Origin: JAJDIA01 sp031555145
Lineage (GTDB): Bacteria; Bacteroidota; Bacteroidia; Bacteroidales; Tannerellaceae
Direction of reading: 5' to 3'
Assembly (NCBI GenBank): GCA_031555145.1
Contig: JAVBUR010000024.1
Span: forward strand, 1 to 42,610
DNA: 42,610 bases
Shown: positions 25,135-32,659 of the stretch, piece after piece
How positions within the stretch are numbered: the stretch's first letter is position 1
How the letters are laid out: each line of letters starts with the position of its first letter
Notes under the pieces: generated by a model
The model's database searches: none
Told to the model about the DNA's origin: nothing
Seen by the model: the letters and a program-made list of their open reading frames with translations, nothing else
Position numbers and translations under genes: made by a program

Positions 25135-25224
25135 GCCCACGCAATATTCATATTCCCGGGAGTGCAAGCTCCCATCAGGGCGTATCGCCTTTCACCTACA
25201 AGGCGTACACCTGAAAACGATCGG

Positions 25225-25254
25225 GACGCAGGTTTCAGCAACGAAGCCTGCGTC
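25225..25254 (+). terminator. Hairpin downstream of the nitroreductase
   Basis: A 12-bp stem with one G-T pair (GACGCAGGTTTC with GAAGCCTGCGTC) and a 6-base loop, 90 bases after the stop. There is no T-tract, so it may be a repeat element rather than a terminator. Confidence 0.45.
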
Positions 25255-25630
25255 TATCTGTATCTATGCTCCAACCGAACTTGAAGATCAGATTGCTCCA
25301 ATTCCAACGAAATTTGAAAGCGGCTCTTATTACAACCCTAACTTAAAACAAAAAATACAATAACCCTAAATCCGGGGAATTCCGAAGCCTATATTTCATA
25401 GTATCATAAATAGCTGAATCACAAATCCTTAATATCATTTTACACCCCGCTTATCACTTGCCTTCGTGTTGCCTATCACATGCCTATACCATTCCTTCGC
25501 GTCTTTTACCTCTTTTCAACACCCCAAAACGCCCTTTCCCTCTTTCTGAAAATAACAATAACCCTGTGCCTCGGATTCAACCACTTTCAGATTCGGCCAG
25601 AACTGAAGCTATGTACTTATATTCCATAGC

Positions 25631-25669
25631 AAAGGCCTTACCGAAACCCAAAAGTTCGGCAAGGCCTTT
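25631..25669 (-). terminator. Hairpin downstream of the GH2 gene
   Basis: A 9-bp stem (AAAGGCCTT with AAGGCCTTT) and, after one mismatch, 5 more pairs (CCGAA/TTCGG) with a 9-base loop. It lies 60 bases past the stop of the last gene of the polysaccharide locus and probably ends that operon. T-tracts are short on both strands. Confidence 0.6.
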
Positions 25670-25728
25670 ACCACGCGCTATGCTTCTTGCGGAAGCGGTT
25701 TTTAATTCATTATTAACTGTTCATCCTG

Positions 25729-28239
25729 TCACTTCACTTCGATGATAGCTGTGGCGGTACGGAGGCCGGAGGCTTTCGCTTCGAAGGTGAGGATGCCGGG
25801 GAATTCCGAGGCCTGGACGATGGCGGTCAGCTGGCCGCTGAAGAGGGGCATCGTGGGGAGGTGGAACTGATCGAGGCAGGTGGGATCGCCATTGGCAGAG
25901 GCGCGGTAGGTACCGGCTCCACGGACGGAGAAGTTTACCCGGCGGCTGTCTGCGGGGCAAAGATTGCCGTCTTTATCGACGGCGCTGACAGTGATGTAGG
26001 CCAAGTCTTTGCCATCGGCCGACAGTTGGGGACGATCGACGGAGACTTCGAGATGATGGGGTTTACCGGCGGTGCGGATGGTCTTTGTCTCAGCGGGGTT
26101 GCCGGCGGCATCGTAGGCGACGACCTTTACTTCGCCCGGCTCATAGACGACATCCATCCACATCAGGCGGTAACGGCGCTGGAGGGCGAGGGTATCGCGG
26201 GCTGCCAAGCCATCCTTCGGGTTGAGGGGGAGCAGTTCGTCAGCCACCGGAGCGGTGGCTTCGGCTTTGCGCTGGCGGCCATAGCTTTTTCCGTTGACGA
26301 AGAGTTCGGCTTCGGGGTAGCTGGTGTAGGCGAAGATGGGGGTCACGGCCCCTTCCCTACCCGGCCAAGTCCAATGCGGCAGGACGTGGAGGGTGGCGTC
26401 GGTCTGGTTCCACAGGCTGCGGTAGAGGAAGAAGCGGTCTTTGGGAAGACTGGCGAGGTCGATGATACCGAAGACGGAACTGTGGTTCGGCCAGGAGTCG
26501 GTATCATAGGGCGAGGGTTCGCCGAGGTAGTCGAAGCCGGTCCAGACAAACTGGCCGATGGTCCAGGGATAGTCGTCGGCGAGGGCGAAGTCGTCGTCGG
26601 GAAGGTTGGCCCAGGAGCAGTATTCGAGGTCGTAGGAAGAAGACTGATGATCGTCATACTTCGCATCGGGAGTCTTCTTCGCCGGAAATTTATACACGCC
26701 GCGGGAGCTGACGGTCGAAGCGGTCTCCGAGCCGAGCACGAGGTTCTGCGGCAGTTTGTCGTAGGCTTCCAGATAGCGATAGTCGCGGTAGTTGAAACCG
26801 GGAATGTCGATCATGGCGGCAAAGCCGTTGGCCAAGACGCAGGATACCTGATCCATGCCGCAGGTGACGGGACGGGTCGGGTCTTCGCGGTGGCAGATAT
26901 CCTGCAGGAAGGAAGCGACCTTATAGCCTTCGGGGCTGCATTGGGTGGGTACTTCGTTGCCGATGCTCCACATCACGACGCAGGGGTTGTTGCGGTATTT
27001 ACGGAGCATGTTGACCATATCGCGCTCCGCCCATTCGGCGAAGAAACGGTGGTAGCCGTTGGCACATTTGGCGATGTCCCATTCATCGAAGGGTTCGATC
27101 ATCATCATAAAGCCCATCTCGTCGCAAAGGGCCACCAGTTCAGGGGCTGGCATATTGTGCGCCGTGCGGATGGCGTCGCAGCCCATATCCTTCAGCAGGG
27201 TGAGTTGGCGGCGGAGGGCGGCTGTATTAATGGCGGCGCCGAGCGGACCGAGGTCGTGATGGTTGCATACGCCTTGGAACTTACGGTGCTGGCCGTTGAG
27301 GTAGAACCCCTTTTCGGCCACATAGGCGATGCTGCGGATACCGAAGCGGGTGGTATATTCGTCCACCTGTTGTCCACCGACATAGAGGTGGGAAACGGCA
27401 CGGTAGAGATGCGGGGTTTCGGGCGACCAAAGCGCGGGAGCGTTGACGATAAAGTTCTGCTCGAAGGGTTTACCGTGGTTGATCTTCCGGCTGTCGTCTT
27501 TCGAAGATACCAACTGGCCGTCGGGGGCGTAGATATCGGTATGGATGCGCACGGTAGCAGTGTCGGCCCGGTCGACGGTGGTCAGCAGGCGCACGGCGGC
27601 ATAGGTGTCTGTCACCTGCGGGGTAGTGATGTAGGTTCCCCAGACGGGCACATGTACGGCATCGGTCACCACGAGGCGGACGTTGCGGTAGAGTCCGGCG
27701 CCGGGATACCAGCGCGACGACTGCGGTTTGTTTTCCAACCGTACGGCCAGCGTATTGACGCCATCGGCAGCAAGCAAGGCCGTCACATCGCAATGGAAAG
27801 AGTTGTAACCGAAGGGCCAGAAGCAGGCTTCCTGCCCGTTGACATAGACGCGAGCTTCGCTCATGGCTCCGTCGAAGACGAGAGACACTCGTTTTCCACC
27901 ACCAGCCGGTGCAGCAAACCGCGTACGGTACCAGCCTGTGCCGACGTAGGGCAGGCCGCCCGTACGGCCGGTCTTGACCGATGCCCGGGACTCGAAGTTC
28001 TGCGTGACGGCGACATTTTGCAAGTCGTTGGCCCGATCGAAGGGGCCGTAGATGGCCCAGTCGTGCGGGATAGTCACGGACTGCCAGCGGGCATCGTTAT
28101 AGGCCGTCTGACTGTAGGCGGCATCATCTCCCTGGATGAAGCGCCAGTTCTTTTCCAGCAATGTTTCGCTGCGTTGGGCATGCAGCCCGGTCGCCACTAT
28201 CAGCAGGCTGGCGGCGATCACTCTTATTTGTTTTTTCAT
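25729..28239 (-). CDS. GH2-family beta-galactosidase, secreted
   Basis: This 836-residue enzyme is a family 2 glycoside hydrolase, most likely an exo-beta-galactosidase acting on galacto-oligosaccharides. It has a signal peptide (cut near HAQ, residue 22) and probably works in the periplasm. Domain order is a sugar-binding jelly roll (about 25-195), an immunoglobulin-like domain (200-300), the TIM barrel (305-600) and C-terminal beta domains including a DUF4982-like and an Ig-like part. The acid/base is Glu429 in WSIGNEVP and the nucleophile is Glu505 in GSETAS. It is the last gene of the locus, 16 bases after the GH53 gene. The partner enzyme supports galactan as substrate. Confidence 0.92.
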   Translation of the reverse strand: MKKQIRVIAASLLIVATGLHAQRSETLLEKNWRFIQGDDAAYSQTAYNDARWQSVTIPHDWAIYGPFDRANDLQNVAVTQNFESRASVKTGRTGGLPYVGTGWYRTRFAAPAGGGKRVSLVFDGAMSEARVYVNGQEACFWPFGYNSFHCDVTALLAADGVNTLAVRLENKPQSSRWYPGAGLYRNVRLVVTDAVHVPVWGTYITTPQVTDTYAAVRLLTTVDRADTATVRIHTDIYAPDGQLVSSKDDSRKINHGKPFEQNFIVNAPALWSPETPHLYRAVSHLYVGGQQVDEYTTRFGIRSIAYVAEKGFYLNGQHRKFQGVCNHHDLGPLGAAINTAALRRQLTLLKDMGCDAIRTAHNMPAPELVALCDEMGFMMMIEPFDEWDIAKCANGYHRFFAEWAERDMVNMLRKYRNNPCVVMWSIGNEVPTQCSPEGYKVASFLQDICHREDPTRPVTCGMDQVSCVLANGFAAMIDIPGFNYRDYRYLEAYDKLPQNLVLGSETASTVSSRGVYKFPAKKTPDAKYDDHQSSSYDLEYCSWANLPDDDFALADDYPWTIGQFVWTGFDYLGEPSPYDTDSWPNHSSVFGIIDLASLPKDRFFLYRSLWNQTDATLHVLPHWTWPGREGAVTPIFAYTSYPEAELFVNGKSYGRQRKAEATAPVADELLPLNPKDGLAARDTLALQRRYRLMWMDVVYEPGEVKVVAYDAAGNPAETKTIRTAGKPHHLEVSVDRPQLSADGKDLAYITVSAVDKDGNLCPADSRRVNFSVRGAGTYRASANGDPTCLDQFHLPTMPLFSGQLTAIVQASEFPGILTFEAKASGLRTATAIIEVK

Positions 28240-28255
28240 CTTTACTTACCTTATA

Positions 28256-29308
28256 TTATTTAAATGCATCCAATGCCGACGTGGGAACGCCCGAGGCGTC
28301 GAAAGCCCCCAGCGTATAGCCTTTCCAGTTCCCGAAGGATTGCGGTTCCCAGTAGAATACACCCAGACATTTGTCGTTCGGCACGGCTTTGGCACGAGTG
28401 ATGAGGTCGGCGAGGAAGGCCTTGCAGGCGGTGGCCTGATCCCAGGGCATGCCGACTTCGCAGATCATCACTTCCGAGCCATAGCGGCCGATCATATCGT
28501 TTACATTGGCCAAACAGGCTGTGTTCTTCACCTGCCAGTCGGTGGACTGTGGGTAGAGCGACATGCCGATTACGTCCCACTTGCCGCCGTTCGCTTTCAG
28601 TCCATCGAAGAGCCAGCGGAAGAGGCTGTTATCGTAGCCGTTATGGACATGGACGATTACCTTGGTGGTGGGGAAGACGGCCTTCGCGGCATCGTAGGCG
28701 GCATTGTTGAGGGCGGCATACTGTGCCATATTCGTCGAAGCACGACCGTCGTCCCACAACATACCGTTGCCCGTTTCGTTACCGGCCTGTACCCATTCGG
28801 GGGTGATGCCGTTGTCTTTGAGCAGGGTTAGTACTTCGGTGGTATGCGCCGCGACGGCTGTCTTCAGTTCGTCCAGTGAGTAGGCTTGCCAGGCGGCGGG
28901 TTTCGTCTGTTGCCCGGGGTCGGCCCAACTATCGCTGTAATGAAAGTCCACCATCACACGCATACCGAGGGCATGGGCACGGCGGGCTTTGACCAACATA
29001 TCGCCTTTGTTGCACCAACCGTCGGAAGGGTTCACCCATACGCGGAGGCGGATGGCGTTCATACCGAGGCTGCGGAGCAAGGCCATACATTCCTGCGGAC
29101 GACCGGAGGCATCGTAGAAGGTCTTCCCGGCTTTCTCCATCTCGGTCAGCCAACTGACGTCGGCGCCTTTGGCAAAGCCGGTCATATCATAGACAGGAAC
29201 CTCCGGCTCAGGTTGAGGCTCGTCGTGATCGCCGCCGCACGCAGACAGGCAGGCGATCACGCAAAGCATCCAAAGCGCCCGAAGGAACAAGTGCTGTTTC
29301 TTCTTCAC
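28256..29308 (-). CDS. GH53 endo-beta-1,4-galactanase, lipoprotein
   Basis: This 350-residue enzyme cuts internal beta-1,4 bonds of galactan side chains (arabinogalactan type I, pectic galactan). The lipobox LSAC (Cys24) is followed by an acidic, proline-rich linker (GGDHDEPQPEPEVP), a pattern of surface lipoproteins in this group. The catalytic domain starts at GFAKGADVSWL. The acid/base is Glu178 in QAGNETG and the nucleophile Glu284 in MICEVGMPW; DFHYSDSWADP is a hallmark of the family. It is the substrate-defining gene of the locus and lies 9 bases after the SusE-like gene. As I recall, Bacteroides thetaiotaomicron has a galactan locus with the same GH53-GH2-SusE-SusD-SusC order. Confidence 0.95.
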   Translation of the reverse strand: MKKKQHLFLRALWMLCVIACLSACGGDHDEPQPEPEVPVYDMTGFAKGADVSWLTEMEKAGKTFYDASGRPQECMALLRSLGMNAIRLRVWVNPSDGWCNKGDMLVKARRAHALGMRVMVDFHYSDSWADPGQQTKPAAWQAYSLDELKTAVAAHTTEVLTLLKDNGITPEWVQAGNETGNGMLWDDGRASTNMAQYAALNNAAYDAAKAVFPTTKVIVHVHNGYDNSLFRWLFDGLKANGGKWDVIGMSLYPQSTDWQVKNTACLANVNDMIGRYGSEVMICEVGMPWDQATACKAFLADLITRAKAVPNDKCLGVFYWEPQSFGNWKGYTLGAFDASGVPTSALDAFK

Positions 29309-29317
29309 GGCTATGTA

Positions 29318-31021
29318 TTATTTGAACGTATAAGTCAGATGAACCAAATCGACCGTCATCACGTAGGTTCCCGGAGCGAGGGAGGCATCATCGGTGAAGT
29401 TGCTGCCATTATAGGTGAGACTGCCGTTCGAACCACCAAACTTGTGGTTCCACGAATCGTCCACATGCAACTGGAAGCCCCACGGAGAGGCGCTGTTGAT
29501 CGTTACTTCGCCTTCGAATACACCCGGGGTAGCGGTAGCGGCCAGGGGCACGTCGAATTCCCATACATCGTGCAAGCCTACCACATAGATGGCATCGCCC
29601 AGCAGGGTGAGGCTGTAGGTACCGTCTTTCAGGCGGACGTCTATCAGGTAGAGGCCGGCTTCGGGAGTGGGCAAGTTACCGCCGCCATGTTCCAGTTCAC
29701 CACTGAGGGGATCGCTGGAGGAGGTGCCGTATTTGTCGTCCCAGTTGCCATCTTCTACATTGATGGAATAGCCCCAGAGGGAGTTCACATTGACTACACC
29801 GGCATAGGCGAGATCGTCTTCATTATAGAGCGAAAGCACGTTGTCGAATGTCCATTCACCGCTGATACCATCATCGATACCCGGCAGATACAGGAACGGA
29901 TTGATTACGACAGGGCCGGCCGAGCCGGTTACCACACTGCATTTCCAGTCCGTCGGGTTGCTGAGGTCGACTACGAGTGTTACTTCGCCGGCCTGCGGTA
30001 CGTTGACGGTGATATCGGCGGCATTGACGGCCATCGTGATGCCGGTACCTGCCGGGGCAAAGGCTACCGGCGTACTGATAGCGGCGGCATCGTCGGTGCC
30101 GGTATTGACATTATACAGTTTACCGGTTGTCTGGAGGCGGATTTTGATCGAACCGGCTGAAGAGGCGTTGAAGGTTGTCGTCCATTTCACGTTCGGGCGG
30201 TCGAATGTCATCTCGGCATCCACGCCGCCGCTTACCGTCAGCGTAGGCAGCAGCAAGGCCGACCAGTTCTTTTCGGCTGTATTCACGATCGTATAGTAGC
30301 AACCCGTGACACCCGGATACCAGAAGTTCCAACGTTTGGAGGCATCTTCTTCCGACGAGAGGGTGAAGGGCGTACCCACTACTCCTTCGTTCCCCCAGGT
30401 CGTACCGTCGCCTTCCTGCAGGAAGAAGTTGTACCAGCCCGAAGCGCCCACGAAACCGGCATATACACCGTCGGCCGTAGCTACCAACTTATAACCCGTA
30501 TCGGCCTGTTTGCTGTCGAGGATAAAGCCCTTCGTCATATCAATGGTATAGGAAGTCACCTTCACCGTCACCGTATTCCCGTAGGTCGATTCCATATTGC
30601 TGCCCACACTGGAGCGGATACGGAAATACAAAGGCACGGCGACGTCGGGCGTAATGCCGAGGTTCTTGGCCACGGTGTTGAGTTCGGCGCCGGTATAGGC
30701 TTTCGACTGGCTCTTTTCGAGGGATTCGGTCACGTTAGAGGTGAAGTCGCTCTTGTCCGATACCTGTATCCAGGTGCTGAGTACGTTCGGTGCCGACATC
30801 GAGGGGTCGCTCACGCTGAGGGTGGCATTGGTCCACGAGAGGGAAAGCACGATCTGTGACTTTACTTCCTGGCCGAGTACCACATCCGATTCGGTGGCGA
30901 TCATATCGCCCGACCCAGCGGAGGAGAGGTATATCATGTCGCCATCATTGTCGCAGGCTGCCGTTAGGGCTACCAGACCGAGCAGGGCGGCATAGCGTTG
31001 TATCTTATTGAATAGTTTCAT
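29318..31021 (-). CDS. SusE/SusF-like surface glycan-binding lipoprotein
   Basis: This 567-residue protein has a lipobox (LTAAC, Cys23). The N-terminal part (about 45-170) is a SusE-type domain, with VSDKSDFTSNVTESL and PLYFRIRSS visible. The C-terminal part shows two similar modules: one around WGYSINVEDGNWDDKYG (about residues 425-445) and one around WGFQLHVDDSWNHKFGG (about 520-540). Tandem modules of this type bind starch in SusE and SusF; here the ligand should be galactan. It lies between SusD and GH53 in the operon, 24 bases after SusD. The binding function is inferred from position and family. Confidence 0.85.
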   Translation of the reverse strand: MKLFNKIQRYAALLGLVALTAACDNDGDMIYLSSAGSGDMIATESDVVLGQEVKSQIVLSLSWTNATLSVSDPSMSAPNVLSTWIQVSDKSDFTSNVTESLEKSQSKAYTGAELNTVAKNLGITPDVAVPLYFRIRSSVGSNMESTYGNTVTVKVTSYTIDMTKGFILDSKQADTGYKLVATADGVYAGFVGASGWYNFFLQEGDGTTWGNEGVVGTPFTLSSEEDASKRWNFWYPGVTGCYYTIVNTAEKNWSALLLPTLTVSGGVDAEMTFDRPNVKWTTTFNASSAGSIKIRLQTTGKLYNVNTGTDDAAAISTPVAFAPAGTGITMAVNAADITVNVPQAGEVTLVVDLSNPTDWKCSVVTGSAGPVVINPFLYLPGIDDGISGEWTFDNVLSLYNEDDLAYAGVVNVNSLWGYSINVEDGNWDDKYGTSSSDPLSGELEHGGGNLPTPEAGLYLIDVRLKDGTYSLTLLGDAIYVVGLHDVWEFDVPLAATATPGVFEGEVTINSASPWGFQLHVDDSWNHKFGGSNGSLTYNGSNFTDDASLAPGTYVMTVDLVHLTYTFK

Positions 31022-31045
31022 ACTTCTGTTCGTTGTTAGTGATGA

Positions 31046-32626
31046 TTAATACTGCGGGTTGCTGAGGTTGGGATTCGCCGTCAGCTCGGTGGTCGGGATG
31101 GGATAGATGTTGAATTTGCTATCCACAGCCATACCGTCTTTCACGCCTCCCTTCCACTGCCAGAGGTAGGCGGCGGTGGTGAACTTGCCATAGCGCACGA
31201 GGTCGGTGCGGCGGGTTCCTTCCCAGTACAATTCGCGGGCACGTTCGTCGAGATAGAAGTCGGTCGTCAGGCTTTCAGCACGTAATTTACCGGCCGATTC
31301 GTAGTTGTCGCCGAACGCGCGTTGGCGCAGGCTGTTCATCAGGCCCAGGGCGGTATCGGCAGAACTGCCTGCTCCGCCGCGTGCAACGGCTTCACCGAGC
31401 ATCAGATAGACGTCGGCCAGACGGAAGACGGGGTAGTCGGTATTCACACCACCTTCGACGGTGTTGGAGGCGATGGCGCCGGCATCGGTCAGGTTTGTCC
31501 ATTTAGAGACGAAGTAGCCATTGGTCTGATCGTCTACCACGTTAAGATACTGACTCTGTCCTTCGGTGAAGAAGAGGGCGCGGCCGTCGGCGGCGTTGAA
31601 CAGCGCGGGTATCTCACCCCGTACGCGGAACATGCCCCAACCACTGCCTACGCCGTAGTCTTCGGGCTTCTGGTAGTCGGAGGTGTTACTTACTTCGCCA
31701 CAGATGATATAGGTCGTTGCTCCCCAGGATACGGTATGGGTGGCATCGACGGGGAAGGCAAAGATGATTTCGTTGGTACGCAGGTGGTTGTCGGCGTTGA
31801 ACAGCTTCTGATAGTCGGCTTCCAGGGAGTAGCCAGCAGAGAGCACCTTGTTGCAATATTCCACGCACTCGCTATAGCGTGCCTGTCCGGTATAGACGGC
31901 AGCATTGAGGTAGAGGCGTGCCAGCAAGGCATAAGCGGCGGCTTTCGGGGCGCGTCCGTATTCGCAGGAGGCACGGTCGAGCAGTTCGCCGTCGATGGCT
32001 AGCAGTTCCGTTTCAATGTAATTGAATATCCCCGCAGCTTCTCTCCGCGGCGGCACATAAGCGCCCACCGGGTCGGCTTCGGTCACAAACGGGATGTTGC
32101 GGAAGAAGTCGAGGGCATGCGAGTAGGCCATGGCGCGGAGGAAGCGGGCTTCGGCACGGTAGTGGCGGATGTCCTGCTGCTCGGCGGAGGTGAAGCGGGC
32201 GATCTGGTCGTCGGCTGCATTGCGGAGGAATTCGTTACACAGCGCGATGGTGTAGTAGATACGGTAGTACATATCAGCCACCCAGGGGTCGTTGGCATCC
32301 CAGGAGAGGAAGGTGAGGTCGGTCACCTTGTCGCCTTCCAGCCAGGTAGAGGCTACCTCGTCGGTACCGCATTCCTGGAGGTTGAAGTAGCAACGCATAT
32401 AGTCCTGGCCGTTGTTACTGCTCAGGTCGGAGTTACCGCCGCCCTTCTCTTGTCCGTTGATGACAAAGGAGACGTAGATCTTGGCCAGCACGGCCTTGTA
32501 GTTAGCTGCCTCGGCATAGACGTCGGCAGAAGTCGTTTCGATGTGCGGCAGTTGGTCGAGGTCGCCCACACAGGAGGTGATTGTCAGCATACAGGCAAGC
32601 AGTACGGCGTATAGTATCTTTTTCAT
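31046..32626 (-). CDS. SusD/RagB-family glycan-binding lipoprotein
   Basis: This 526-residue protein is the surface lid of the SusC transporter. The lipobox is ITSC (Cys19). The helical core carries tetratricopeptide-like repeats, with recognisable parts such as FLRAMAYSHALDFF and AYALLARLYLNAAVYTGQ. The C-terminus has the family ending FYLDERARELYWEGTRRTDLVRYGKF and NIYPIPTTELTANPNLSNPQY. It follows SusC by 33 bases. Length is in the normal range (about 500-560). Confidence 0.95.
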   Translation of the reverse strand: MKKILYAVLLACMLTITSCVGDLDQLPHIETTSADVYAEAANYKAVLAKIYVSFVINGQEKGGGNSDLSSNNGQDYMRCYFNLQECGTDEVASTWLEGDKVTDLTFLSWDANDPWVADMYYRIYYTIALCNEFLRNAADDQIARFTSAEQQDIRHYRAEARFLRAMAYSHALDFFRNIPFVTEADPVGAYVPPRREAAGIFNYIETELLAIDGELLDRASCEYGRAPKAAAYALLARLYLNAAVYTGQARYSECVEYCNKVLSAGYSLEADYQKLFNADNHLRTNEIIFAFPVDATHTVSWGATTYIICGEVSNTSDYQKPEDYGVGSGWGMFRVRGEIPALFNAADGRALFFTEGQSQYLNVVDDQTNGYFVSKWTNLTDAGAIASNTVEGGVNTDYPVFRLADVYLMLGEAVARGGAGSSADTALGLMNSLRQRAFGDNYESAGKLRAESLTTDFYLDERARELYWEGTRRTDLVRYGKFTTAAYLWQWKGGVKDGMAVDSKFNIYPIPTTELTANPNLSNPQY

Positions 32627-32659
32627 TCTTATATCTATTTTATATCGTGATAGCGGGAA

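Larger units (their letters stand above)
25135..25728. other. Intergenic stretch with hairpins and a possible gene remnant
   Basis: These 594 bases hold no intact gene. One frame stays open from the nitroreductase end to a TAA near 25363 and contains natural-looking phrases (KTIGTQVSATKPAS, then PTELEDQIAPIPTKFESGSY). It has no good start. It could be a remnant of a gene or part of a dispersed repeat. Two strong hairpins are listed separately. The AT-rich part from about 25370 to 25600 shows nothing I can name. Confidence 0.4.

Noticed and set aside
25861..28263. An 800-codon open frame on the plus strand, opposite the GH2 gene
   Set aside because: It lies fully antisense to a gene with intact catalytic motifs. 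Its translation is rich in Gly, Val, Asp and His with no domain. It follows from the GC-rich third positions of the GH2 gene.
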